From assembly GCA_030829675.1 (NCBI GenBank), contig JAURAE010000029.1:1-13842 (forward strand): a stretch of DNA of 13,842 nt. Reading direction: 5' to 3'. Source of the DNA: Schleiferiaceae bacterium (lineage in GTDB: Bacteria; Bacteroidota; Bacteroidia; Flavobacteriales; Schleiferiaceae). The notes beneath the pieces were generated by a model. The model searched no databases and had not been told where the DNA came from. It saw only the letters and a program-made list of their open reading frames with translations. How positions within the stretch are numbered: position 1 is the first letter of the stretch; every line of letters begins with the position of its first letter. Position numbers and translations under genes: made by a program. Positions 1 through 7,446 of the stretch are shown piece after piece.

Positions 1-2084
1 TCTACAGTATATTCATTGTACGTTGTTCCCGAGAAGTTAATCGTATCTACAATCGTAATTGACGAAGGTGTTCCTAAGGAATCAGAAACCCCGATGATTA
101 CGCGCTGCACATAGTACGAACTGGTCGATGCACCACGAGCATTGAAGATCACTTGTTTATCGTCAAGATTTAAGCCTGCGATTCTTGGTGAGAATACCGC
201 AAGTGTATCCCCTTCGTACGACGAATTACCAATGTAAGCGTAGAATCTAAGTACATTATTACCTGTATTTGCGTAATAGCTGTAATTATAGTTCATAGCA
301 TACCCCGTACTGTTAGAACCTACTTTAACGTAATCCCAACAATCCGGAAGATCTGGATTTGTTGAACCACCGTTTGTGTATCCCTCAAACCCTTCTGTCA
401 AAGGCACGATGAAATCACCACACTCCGTTTTGAAGGTAAATGGTCCAACCCAGTTTGATGTACCGTCACCAGTAGCTGTACAGTTGGACATTACATATGC
501 ATCGTAGTAGGTGTTCGAGGCCAAACCAGTAGCAGTGTATGCATTGGTTGTTGAAGTACCTACACTACCGGTACCTTGTGTAAAGCCTACAGGACCCACT
601 TCAATATTAAACGCACTTGACGATGACGACCATGTCAATGAAGCCGTCGTTTGCGTAGCACCTGTCAATCCAATAGATAATGGCTCTGGACATGGTGGAA
701 TATCAGAAATAGTCAAATCATCAATCCACGCCCAATCCGCAGCTCCAGTATACAACCATACAAATGCTACACGCTTATCACCTGTAGTAATACCCGCTGC
801 AGCATCTAGATAGACCGTGTACTTTTCATACGTAGTACTGTTCAAGTTGATCGTATCTATGATTTTCAATGAGCTTGGCGTGGCGTTCGCATCCGTTACC
901 CCTAGAAGTACTACACCAGGATCCGATGCCCAGTCTTTACGAGCCCAGAACTCAATCTGCTTAGTCGCGCTGTCCAATCCTTGGATCTCAGGAGAAGCTG
1001 CAAAAGCTGTATCGCCATAGGTAGAGCCGTTTGGTGTACCGCTCGACATGTAACCGTACAACGCGTTCGGAGTAGTGTATTGGTTGTAGTTTCTTACATA
1101 CCAGTATGGGTAAGTACCATTGCTGTAGTACTCCCAACAAGTTGGAAGACTTGGGTTCGTGTATGAACCGGCGCTTGTACCGTCCCAATTCTGAGTGTAC
1201 GGTGTCGCCACAGCAGCACACGGTGTCGCTACAGTAATACTCAACGGATATCCTGAGCTTGTCGAAGAACAATTACCCGTTACATAGAAATCGTAATTCA
1301 CTGACGGCGTCAAACCTGTTAGGTGTGCCGTATCTACAGTAACGGTCATCGTTGATCCAGTACCAGGAGTAAAGCCCGCTGTATCGTACTCTATAGTGTA
1401 GCTCGTATGCGCCGCGTCTCCATCCCAAGAAAGGCCAACACCTGTGGATGTCGTTGACCCAGCAAGGTTAGAGATGTCATTACATGAGCTCTTCACACGT
1501 ATCTTGACGTCGTCAATCAACGCATAACCGTAAGTAGAACCGTCACCAATCATCATAAACACAACGCGTGAATCGCCACTGCCTACACCAGCCGTCGAGG
1601 TCAGGTCTACAGTGTACTCCGTGTACGTCGTTGATGAAATCGTGAAGGTATCCACCACAGTGATAGAACTTGGTGTACCCGCAGAATCACAAACACCCAC
1701 ATAATACACGTTATTGTAGTAGGTACCTGTATAGAGAGCTCTAGTGTAGAACTTCACTTCATAGTTACCACTGGATAAATCGAACTTAGGCGACATCACC
1801 GCTGCTGTATCCCCTGAATACGAAGATGAGCTAGAACGGTACCAGTACAAAGCGTTTGAACCGGTATTCGCATAAGACGAATAGTTCCTTACATAAGCAT
1901 ATGGGTAGGTATTAGTACTATAATACTCCCAACAGCTCGGAAGATCTGCATTGGTGTAAGAACCTCCAGATTGAGAATCAAAATTCTCAGACAGAGGACC
2001 CGTCAATACAGTACATTGTGCATAACCCTCTGTCCAGAAAACTGAACTCAAAGCTAGCAACAGAGTTAGTAATTGTTTTTTCAT
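1..2084 (-). CDS. Large secreted multi-domain protein, choice-of-anchor J and fibronectin III repeats (3' end missing)
   Basis: The reading frame is open from an ATG at 2084-2082 to the left edge: 694 codons plus two bases, no stop. The N-terminus (MKKQLLTLLLALSSVFW, then a cut near YAQ-C at 21-24) is a Sec signal peptide. The body is a regular alternation: jelly-roll domains of the choice-of-anchor J / cleaved-adhesin type at about 24-200, 289-464 and 555 onward, separated by fibronectin III-like domains at about 201-288 and 465-554. Each jelly-roll begins with a phrase like SYTNPSLPTCWEYY (near 42, 307, 573) and the complete ones end with a W/Y-A-x-IDD motif (187-192, 451-456). Composition is rich in Ser, Thr, Tyr and Gly, as in extracellular adhesins. 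Such proteins in Bacteroidota usually finish with a type IX secretion sorting domain, which would lie beyond the window, so T9SS export and a surface-adhesion or matrix role are inference. No enzymatic motif is visible. Confidence 0.88.
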   Translation of the reverse strand, partial: MKKQLLTLLLALSSVFWTEGYAQCTVLTGPLSENFDSQSGGSYTNADLPSCWEYYSTNTYPYAYVRNYSSYANTGSNALYWYRSSSSSYSGDTAAVMSPKFDLSSGNYEVKFYTRALYTGTYYNNVYYVGVCDSAGTPSSITVVDTFTISSTTYTEYTVDLTSTAGVGSGDSRVVFMMIGDGSTYGYALIDDVKIRVKSSCNDISNLAGSTTSTGVGLSWDGDAAHTSYTIEYDTAGFTPGTGSTMTVTVDTAHLTGLTPSVNYDFYVTGNCSSTSSGYPLSITVATPCAAVATPYTQNWDGTSAGSYTNPSLPTCWEYYSNGTYPYWYVRNYNQYTTPNALYGYMSSGTPNGSTYGDTAFAASPEIQGLDSATKQIEFWARKDWASDPGVVLLGVTDANATPSSLKIIDTINLNSTTYEKYTVYLDAAAGITTGDKRVAFVWLYTGAADWAWIDDLTISDIPPCPEPLSIGLTGATQTTASLTWSSSSSAFNIEVGPVGFTQGTGSVGTSTTNAYTATGLASNTYYDAYVMSNCTATGDGTSNWVGPFTFKTECGDFIVPLTEGFEGYTNGGSTNPDLPDCWDYVKVGSNSTGYAMNYNYSYYANTGNNVLRFYAYIGNSSYEGDTLAVFSPRIAGLNLDDKQVIFNARGASTSSYYVQRVIIGVSDSLGTPSSITIVDTINFSGTTYNEYTV

Positions 2085-2324
2085 AGCTAAAAAGCATTTA
2101 GTTAAGCGAGCTACTAATATCTCAATTTGATTCAGATGTACCAATTATATCCCTTTCTTTTTCTCTAATAATCGAAATCATATCAATTATTCAATATTAT
2201 ATCCACTGCAAATTGTTGATTATCAGAACTCAAGAATACATTAGAACGCCTTCGACGATTTTCATCATATACTGCTCAAAAGCTGAATAATGATACAAAT
2301 TGACCCTACAACAATCATATCGTC

Positions 2325-2357
2325 CAAATGTAACGACCAATTTTATCCCATAACCAA
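2325..2357 (-). promoter_or_regulatory. Possible promoter of the secreted repeat protein, giving a long leader
   Basis: On the minus strand TACATTTG (2332-2325) matches the Bacteroidota -7 consensus TAnnTTTG exactly. A TTG (2357-2355) lies 22 bases upstream as a possible -33 element. It would start transcription near 2318, leaving an untranslated leader of roughly 230 bases before the ATG at 2084. A closer box, TATAATTG (2149-2142), has one mismatch and no well-placed TTG. The rest of 2085-2395 is A+T-rich, and I see no gene in it on either strand. Confidence 0.3.
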
Positions 2358-2395
2358 TCCCCCTCGCAAGCTCGGGCTCGTGTTTTTTTGCGCAC

Positions 2396-2428
2396 AAAAA
2401 AACCCCGACGCGTTACCGCATCGGGGTT
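2396..2428 (-). terminator. Rho-independent terminator of the tRNA operon
   Basis: Read on the minus strand, AACCCCGATGCG pairs with CGCGTCGGGGTT. This gives a 12-bp stem (one G-U pair) closed by a GUAA tetraloop, followed at once by a run of seven T. It lies 17 bases past the end of tRNA-Arg and separates the tRNA operon from the co-directional secreted-protein gene. Further downstream the T tract is mirrored by an A tract: 2382-2390 and 2395-2403 form a perfect 9-bp A/T-rich inverted repeat. Confidence 0.9.
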
Positions 2429-2444
2429 ATACTGCTTTTTCTCG

Positions 2445-2518
2445 TGAACCCGGCAGGACTCGAACCTGCGACCGTCTGCTTAGAAGGCAGATGCTCTATC
2501 CAGCTGAGCTACGAGTCC
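2445..2518 (-). tRNA. tRNA-Arg (anticodon TCT)
   Basis: A 74-base cloverleaf on the minus strand. The acceptor GGACTCG pairs with CGGGTTC (with G-U pairs), the D-arm is GCTCAGCTGGATAGAGC, the anticodon loop CTTCTAA carries TCT, and the T-arm is GCAGG-TTCGAGT-CCTGC. It reads AGA/AGG codons. The 3' CCA is not encoded: the discriminator A is followed by CGA. It is the last gene of a three-tRNA operon, 28 bases after tRNA-Pro. Confidence 0.96.
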
Positions 2519-2546
2519 AAACCCATAGATTGAGGAGAAGAAGTTG

Positions 2547-2619
<73 letters not shown>

Positions 2620-2643
2620 AACATGTTAATGAACTTCTCTTCG

Positions 2644-2727
2644 CGGAAAGACTGGGACTCGAACCCAGGGGACGCTATCGCGACCACAGCTTAGCAGGCT
2701 GCTGCATTACCACTCTGCCACCTTTCC
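2644..2727 (-). tRNA. tRNA-Ser (anticodon GCT)
   Basis: An 84-base class II tRNA on the minus strand. The acceptor GGAAAGG pairs with TCTTTCC, discriminator G. The anticodon stem GCAGC/GCTGT closes the loop CTGCTAA, anticodon GCT, which reads AGC/AGU. A long variable arm lies between anticodon and T-arms, as required for serine tRNAs, and the T-arm is CTGGG-TTCGAGT-CCCAG. CCA is not encoded. It is the first gene of the operon, 11 bases after the -7 box. Confidence 0.95.
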
Positions 2728-2738
2728 GTTAGGGAGCG

Positions 2739-2768
2739 CAAATTTAGCCGTAAAATCTATTTGCGCAA
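2739..2768 (-). promoter_or_regulatory. Bacteroidota-type promoter of the tRNA operon
   Basis: On the minus strand TTG (2768-2766) and TAAATTTG (2746-2739) are separated by 19 bases. This is a full match to the -33 TTG / -7 TAnnTTTG pattern of the primary sigma factor in this phylum. The -33 element sits inside an 8-bp palindrome TTGCGCAA (2761-2768). Transcription would begin only a few bases before tRNA-Ser. The rest of 2769-2890 holds nothing else I can name, and no clear terminator for the upstream pgpH-like gene. Confidence 0.7.
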
Positions 2769-2890
2769 GGGTACGATGTGAATTTATCACAAGAAAAATC
2801 GAAATAATTTGTATCCAGTCTCAAAACGTGTACAATAACACCAAATTCCTAGGTTATAACACACTAAACCTGAACATAATACCACCCGTC

Positions 2891-4813
2891 CTATTCTTTG
2901 GGATATTCGATGCGCACGTGGTACACCCCGCGCATAAATTTCTTGAACGCGTCCCGGATTGTATTGATGTCTTTCAAGGTAATATCGGCGTTATCGTATT
3001 GCCCCGTAGTGAGCTGATGATCAATGACTTTATCGATCATTTGATTGAGCTTTGATTGTGTTTTTTCCGGCAAACTACGCGTAGATGCTTCCACTGCATC
3101 CGACATCATCACGATGGCCGTCTCCTTTGAAAATGGCTTGGGACCTGGGTATTGGAAAGACTCGAACTGACTGGCGTCCGGGTGGTCCTCTTTGAACTTG
3201 CGGTAGAAATACTCCACACGCGAAGTCCCGTGATGCGTGCGAATAAAATCTACGACAATATCAGGAAGACGCTGTTTTTTGGCCAATTCAATCCCATCTG
3301 CCACGTGCCCAATTATGATCTCAGCGCTTTCGAGGTAACTCAGCTCATCGTGTGGCGAAGCTGTCGAAGTTTGGTTTTCCGTGAAATATTGAGGGTTGGC
3401 AATTTTTCCAATATCGTGGTACAGGGCGCCAGTACGCACCAATAACGTATTCCCTCCTACCAATTCCGTCGCATATTCCGCCAAATTCGCCACCTGCATG
3501 GTGTGCTGGAACGTGCCGGGTGCTTCCTTGGATAAACGCTTCAATAGTGGGTTGTTGGTATCACTCAGCTCGAGGAGCGTGAGATCTGAAACCACCCGGA
3601 ACGTGCGCTCAAAAAAGTAAATCAGTGGAAAGATAAAGAGCAGGACGAGGACGCCTATAAGTGACGATACTAGGGGTTGAATAGCCTCTGTGCTCCACTC
3701 AATCTGTCGGATGAGGTAAATACTGATGTGTGTTATAATGACGACGACCATGATGATCAGGGTGCTTTGGAAGAGCTGGCTCCTTTTGTAAATGCCTCGG
3801 ATGTTGAAGAGGGTGATGAGTCCAGCGGCGAATTGGACCACCATAAAATGTACGGCACCACTGATAAATGGCGCAACGAGCAATAAGAGTAATACGTGGG
3901 ACACTAGGGCGAGACGATCGTTGAAGAAACTTCGAAGGAGGACTGGTAGGAGCACGAGCGGGACCACGAAGGGGTTCAGAAATGAGATCGATGCCGACCA
4001 CAAAGTGGCGATGGCGGCGCCTGCAATGACGAACATGTACAAGTTCAGGCTGGAGCTGTGCGCAAGGATTTGAGGGTCGTATTGGTTTAGGTAGACCGCG
4101 ATGGCGGCGATGAGAATGAGGATGTAAGCTAAGGCACCTATTCTACCCATCAGGTTGATTTCCTCGCCACTGCCATCGTAATTAGCCTCGAGGGCTTTGA
4201 GCATATCAAATTTGTCCTGGGTCAGGGTGGCGCCGCGGAGGATGATGGGTGTTCCTTTGGTGATGATTCCTTTATTCGGGGTTAAGGCATCGAACTTGTA
4301 GGCCAGTGCGGAATCTGTAATGGAGGTGTTCAGCAACAAGGTTGGTGTAATTTGGATACTATCTGGCAAGCCGTAGGCAGCGCGGATGGCCTCTGGGGTC
4401 AGGGCGTTGGAGATATCTAATGGTGTACCGTTGTGCAAGAATATTTGGTGCTGTTCCGACGGGAGCGCCTCCACTACCCCTCTGCGTTGCCATATTTCCA
4501 TATCGTCTAAGAGACTGCTATCTGCCCTCCACGAGTTTTGCCAATCTTCGATACGATAGTTGTAATCGTAGTAAAGGTCTTTGGCGTCTATTAGTGCTTG
4601 GCGTGAGGCTTCCATTTCCGTGGAAGATTTGGGAAGGACGTAATCCAAGGGAGCGATGAGGTCATCCTCCAACCAAATTTGTCCGAGGCGGTATTCGTAT
4701 TGGAATTGGGCCTTGAAAGGAATGCTGAGGAAAATCAGAGCGGTGCTCACAGCACCTACTACTATAAAATATGCCCACTTTTGGCGACTTTGAAGCCAAT
4801 CCAATCCTTTCAT
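2891..4813 (-). CDS. pgpH: PgpH-like membrane HD phosphodiesterase (cyclic di-AMP hydrolase)
   Basis: The protein has 640 residues from the ATG at 4813-4811 (MKGLDWLQSR). The order of parts matches the 7TMR-HDED / PgpH family: a first membrane helix at about 13-32, an extracytoplasmic domain to about 222, a bundle of hydrophobic helices at about 225-402, and a cytoplasmic HD domain from about 425. The HD metal-binding set is intact: H437, H466-D467 (in YHDIGKI), H503, H527-H528 and D572 (in SDAVE). Characterised members hydrolyse cyclic di-AMP to pApA, which controls osmolyte uptake and envelope homeostasis; that activity is inferred here by family. The frame is open upstream to an ATG at 4888, but that start would leave 6 bases to the divergent thiolase ATG and put 25 charged residues before the first helix, so I prefer 4813. 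A weak promoter match (TTG 4869-4867, TAAATTGG 4844-4837) fits that start. The gene is monocistronic between tRNA-Ser and the thiolase. Confidence 0.93.
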   Translation of the reverse strand: MKGLDWLQSRQKWAYFIVVGAVSTALIFLSIPFKAQFQYEYRLGQIWLEDDLIAPLDYVLPKSSTEMEASRQALIDAKDLYYDYNYRIEDWQNSWRADSSLLDDMEIWQRRGVVEALPSEQHQIFLHNGTPLDISNALTPEAIRAAYGLPDSIQITPTLLLNTSITDSALAYKFDALTPNKGIITKGTPIILRGATLTQDKFDMLKALEANYDGSGEEINLMGRIGALAYILILIAAIAVYLNQYDPQILAHSSSLNLYMFVIAGAAIATLWSASISFLNPFVVPLVLLPVLLRSFFNDRLALVSHVLLLLLVAPFISGAVHFMVVQFAAGLITLFNIRGIYKRSQLFQSTLIIMVVVIITHISIYLIRQIEWSTEAIQPLVSSLIGVLVLLFIFPLIYFFERTFRVVSDLTLLELSDTNNPLLKRLSKEAPGTFQHTMQVANLAEYATELVGGNTLLVRTGALYHDIGKIANPQYFTENQTSTASPHDELSYLESAEIIIGHVADGIELAKKQRLPDIVVDFIRTHHGTSRVEYFYRKFKEDHPDASQFESFQYPGPKPFSKETAIVMMSDAVEASTRSLPEKTQSKLNQMIDKVIDHQLTTGQYDNADITLKDINTIRDAFKKFMRGVYHVRIEYPKE

Positions 4814-4894
4814 CCGACTTTGTTCTTTTCTAGGGACCAATTTAGTAGTTTCGTAGGGTCTTTTGACAAGAACCCAAATATCAAACACCAGAAC

Positions 4895-6073
4895 ATGAAA
4901 GAAGTCGTAATCGTCAGTGCTGCCCGAACACCTATGGGCAGTTTCGGCGGTGCACTAAGCACCCTACCCGCTCCTAAAATTGGGGCTGCCGCCATCAGCG
5001 GAGCTCTTGAAAAAGCAGGAATCTCACCGGACCAAGTAGATGAAGTCTACATGGGCAATGTCCTTCAAGCCAATGTCGGACAGGCACCGGCGCGTCAAGC
5101 AGCCATTTTTGCCGGCATCAGCAGCAACGTACCTGCCACCACTATCAACAAAGTTTGTTCTTCAGGAATGAAGGCCGTAATGATGGCTGCACAGGCCATC
5201 AAGGCCGGTGATGCAGAGGTCATTGTGGCTGGCGGCATGGAAAACATGAGTGCAGTCCCCCACTACCTCCCTAGCAGCCGCACCGGCGTTAAGTTGGGTG
5301 ATATTGCCATGGTAGACGGTTTGGTGAAGGACGGCCTGACAGATGTATACAATGCGCAACACATGGGATTGTGTGCGGAATTGTGCGCGAGCGAGCATAA
5401 CTATTCACGTGAGGCACAAGATCATTTCGCCCTTGAAAGCTACAAGCGCAGTGCTGCGGCTTGGGAGGCAGGTAAATTTGATCAGGAAGTGGTCCCTGTC
5501 ATGATTCCACAACGCAAAGGCGACCCAGTGGTCTTTGATCGCGATGAAGAATATACCAAGGTGAACGTGGATAAAGTTCCTCAGTTGCGTCCTGTGTTTA
5601 AAAAGGACGGGACGATCACTGCGGCCAATGCCTCTACCTTGAACGACGGTGCTGCGGCATTGGTGCTTATGAGTGCTGAAAAGGCGGCGGAATTGGGCCT
5701 AAAACCTGTGGCGAAAATTATTGGATATGCGGATGCAGCGCAGGAGCCTGAATGGTTTACAACGGCCCCGGCCAAGGCGCTTCCCAAGGCAATGGCCAAG
5801 GCGGGCAAAACCTTAGATCAGGTAGATTATTTCGAGTTTAATGAGGCCTTCTCAGTAGTGGGATTGGCCAATACGGACATACTAGGATTGGATGCATCGA
5901 AAGTCAATGTTAACGGCGGCGCCGTGAGCTTAGGCCACCCGCTGGGTGCCTCTGGTGCACGCATTGTGACCACTTTGATATCCGTGCTGGAGCAAAACGG
6001 CGGTACCATTGGTGCAGCGGCCATTTGTAACGGTGGCGGCGGAGCATCGGCTATGGTGATCGAACGGTTGTAA
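4895..6073 (+). CDS. Acetyl-CoA acetyltransferase (thiolase II)
   Basis: The protein has 392 residues, the usual length for biosynthetic thiolases of the AtoB/PhaA/ThlA type, starting MKEVVIVSAARTPMG at the ATG 4895. The frame stays open upstream to 4679, but that stretch lies inside the pgpH-like gene and is not thiolase-like. The catalytic set is complete: nucleophile C88 in NKVCSSGMKA, NEAF at 316-319, H348 in GHPLGASG, and C378 in CNGGGGAS. It should condense two acetyl-CoA to acetoacetyl-CoA or run in reverse (EC 2.3.1.9); use for fatty-acid or branched-chain breakdown or for isoprenoid precursors cannot be decided here. It is divergent from pgpH with 81 bases between starts. A box TAGTTTCG (4846-4853), one base off consensus with a TTG 23 bases upstream, is a possible promoter. 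It ends in a strong terminator, so it appears to be transcribed alone. Confidence 0.95.
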   Translation: MKEVVIVSAARTPMGSFGGALSTLPAPKIGAAAISGALEKAGISPDQVDEVYMGNVLQANVGQAPARQAAIFAGISSNVPATTINKVCSSGMKAVMMAAQAIKAGDAEVIVAGGMENMSAVPHYLPSSRTGVKLGDIAMVDGLVKDGLTDVYNAQHMGLCAELCASEHNYSREAQDHFALESYKRSAAAWEAGKFDQEVVPVMIPQRKGDPVVFDRDEEYTKVNVDKVPQLRPVFKKDGTITAANASTLNDGAAALVLMSAEKAAELGLKPVAKIIGYADAAQEPEWFTTAPAKALPKAMAKAGKTLDQVDYFEFNEAFSVVGLANTDILGLDASKVNVNGGAVSLGHPLGASGARIVTTLISVLEQNGGTIGAAAICNGGGGASAMVIERL

Positions 6074-6094
6074 ATCAGCCTATTGAAAATGATG

Positions 6095-6125
6095 AAACCC
6101 TGGCTTCGGCTGGGGTTTTCTTTTT
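6095..6125 (+). terminator. Rho-independent terminator after the thiolase gene
   Basis: AAACCCTGGC pairs with GCTGGGGTTT (10 bp, two G-U pairs) around a UUCG tetraloop, followed by TTTTCTTTTT. It begins 21 bases after the thiolase stop and isolates it from the NlpC/P60 gene downstream. Confidence 0.9.
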
Positions 6126-6185
6126 GTGTAAAAAATGAAGCAATACTTGGCAATGTGGTGCATGCGTGTGCTAATTTAGAATTCC

Positions 6186-6971
6186 ATGAGTGATAGAGAT
6201 CTAGGCATCGCATTTTTGGGCAGCGCTCCTTTGAGAGCGGAGGCATCTGACCGAGCAGAATTGGTCAATGTCGTCCTTTTTGGGGAGACCTTTGAGATTC
6301 TCGAGAAGCAGGTAAAATGGTCACGTATAAGGCTGCACCATGACCTCTATGAAGGTTGGATCGATAACCTTCAATATCAGGAACTTAACATCGAAGACTT
6401 CCACCGCATTCAATCTGCCGAACGCCACGTTTGTAGCGAAACCGTACAGTTGCTTCAGGCCGAAGATGCCGCTAAATCCACACTCATTCCTCAGGGCAGT
6501 TTATTGCCTCTATTTGATGGAAAAACTACGGCCATTGGTGGCCAAGTATTTAAGTTTGAAGGAGAGCAAACGAAGGGAACTGGAACTCGAGAGGCTTTGG
6601 TGCATACTGCATTTTCATATTTGAACGCACCGTATCTCTGGGGAGGCCGAACGCCCTTCGGCATTGATTGTAGCGGGTTCACCCAGATGGTGTACCGCCA
6701 ATATGGCTCGAGTATTCCAAGAGATGCCAGTCAACAAGCCAAGAAAGGCGAGACATTGAGCTTTTTAGAGGAGTGTTTGCCCGGGGATTTGGCGTTTTTC
6801 GATAATGCGGAAGGTGCCATCACCCACGTGGGCATTGTCCTTGAAGATGGAAAAATTATCCATGCCTCCGGCCGAGTTCGAGTGGATGGTTTAGACCACA
6901 GCGGGATTTATAATGCAGAATTGGGCCGTCATACCCACAAACTAAGAGTTTTGAAGCGATTGATTCCTTAA
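6186..6971 (+). CDS. SH3b and NlpC/P60 domain peptidase, no signal peptide
   Basis: The protein has 261 residues. Residues about 5-65 look like an SH3b domain (GETFEILEKQVKWSRIRL, then YEGWID), with a second weaker SH3-like stretch at about 80-125. An NlpC/P60 domain follows from about 135 with the full catalytic set: C162 in GIDCSGF, H214 in ITHVGIVL, H226 in IIHASG. Family members cut gamma-D-glutamyl-diamino-acid bonds in peptidoglycan peptides. This architecture resembles YkfC-type dipeptidyl-peptidase VI, which trims muropeptides. I see no signal peptide, lipobox or membrane helix, so a cytoplasmic role in recycling turnover peptides is more likely than wall cleavage (inference). A box TAATTTAG ends only 6 bases before the ATG; if it is real, the mRNA is almost leaderless. 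Its TAA shares three bases with the convergent DUF4268 gene's stop. Confidence 0.9.
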   Translation: MSDRDLGIAFLGSAPLRAEASDRAELVNVVLFGETFEILEKQVKWSRIRLHHDLYEGWIDNLQYQELNIEDFHRIQSAERHVCSETVQLLQAEDAAKSTLIPQGSLLPLFDGKTTAIGGQVFKFEGEQTKGTGTREALVHTAFSYLNAPYLWGGRTPFGIDCSGFTQMVYRQYGSSIPRDASQQAKKGETLSFLEECLPGDLAFFDNAEGAITHVGIVLEDGKIIHASGRVRVDGLDHSGIYNAELGRHTHKLRVLKRLIP

Positions 6972-7429
6972 CGGGCCAATGCTTTGATCACTTCCCCTCC
7001 GAGCTCCCAGAATTCATCTAATGCCAATAGTTTGGCCTCATAGAAGTCAATGATGGCAGGCCATTGGGCTTTATCATAGAAGTAGGCCCCTTCCAGCTTT
7101 ACCCAAATGCGACTTACGGGCACACCGCTGTCCAGCATGATGCGAGGTTCGTACATCATTTCCTCTCCCATGTGGCCGTTGAGCATGGTTTTGAATTCTT
7201 CGAATTGGTCATAAAACAAGGCACGGATTTCCTCATCCTTGAATTGCAAATCTATGGCCAGTCCAACCTCGGGGAACGTGAGCAATCGGAAGAAAATACC
7301 GCGCACACCCGTTCTGTAGGTTTCCCATCGACTTCCTCCCCCGCCCAAACTTTTATGCCTAGACATGCGTTGAGTAAATAGCTTGAAAAAGGAAGTATTG
7401 AGGTCTTTTTTTTCTTCTCTCGAAAACAT
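6968..7429 (-). CDS. DUF4268 domain protein
   Basis: The protein has 153 residues starting MFSREEKKDL at 7429-7427. The whole chain fits DUF4268, a family of unknown function common in Bacteroidota. Visible family-like features are a basic N-terminal third with a YRTGVRGIFFRL strand (38-49), an acidic middle helix (DEEIRALFYDQFEEFKTML, 65-83), a hydrophobic strand around RIWVKLEGAYF (107-117), and a C-terminal helix with FYEAKLLALDEFW (129-141). The related part of some proteins is fused to nuclease-like domains, but nothing here shows an active site. No signal or membrane segment is seen, so it is probably cytoplasmic. It is convergent with the NlpC/P60 gene (stops overlap in TTAA) and divergent from the YkuK-like gene, with 17 bases between the two starts. 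A run of eight A in codons 6-9 (Glu-Glu-Lys-Lys) is in frame. Confidence 0.8.
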   Translation of the reverse strand: MFSREEKKDLNTSFFKLFTQRMSRHKSLGGGGSRWETYRTGVRGIFFRLLTFPEVGLAIDLQFKDEEIRALFYDQFEEFKTMLNGHMGEEMMYEPRIMLDSGVPVSRIWVKLEGAYFYDKAQWPAIIDFYEAKLLALDEFWELGGEVIKALAR

Positions 7430-7446
7430 TTTTGAACTTCACGCTG

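Noticed and set aside
1198..1235. Short direct repeat GGTGTCGC(C/T)ACAG
   Set aside because: It encodes two nearby Val-Ala-Thr-Pro stretches at a domain border in the secreted protein, and is too short and isolated to be a separate element.
988..1272. Minus-strand 94-codon frame and the plus-strand frames within 511-1166
   Set aside because: All are shadows of the long minus-strand secreted-protein frame, which has a signal peptide and recognisable repeats.
4814..4888. Extended N-terminus for the pgpH-like protein
   Set aside because: It would use up nearly all of the divergent promoter region and add a charged stretch before the first membrane helix.
4679..4894. Extended N-terminus for the thiolase
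   Set aside because: The extra 72 residues overlap the pgpH-like gene in antisense and have no thiolase similarity; the ATG at 4895 gives the standard thiolase start.
7406..7413. Run of eight T (A on the coding strand) as a programmed slippage site in the DUF4268 gene
   Set aside because: The frame is continuous and family-like on both sides, and Glu-Glu-Lys-Lys codons explain the run.
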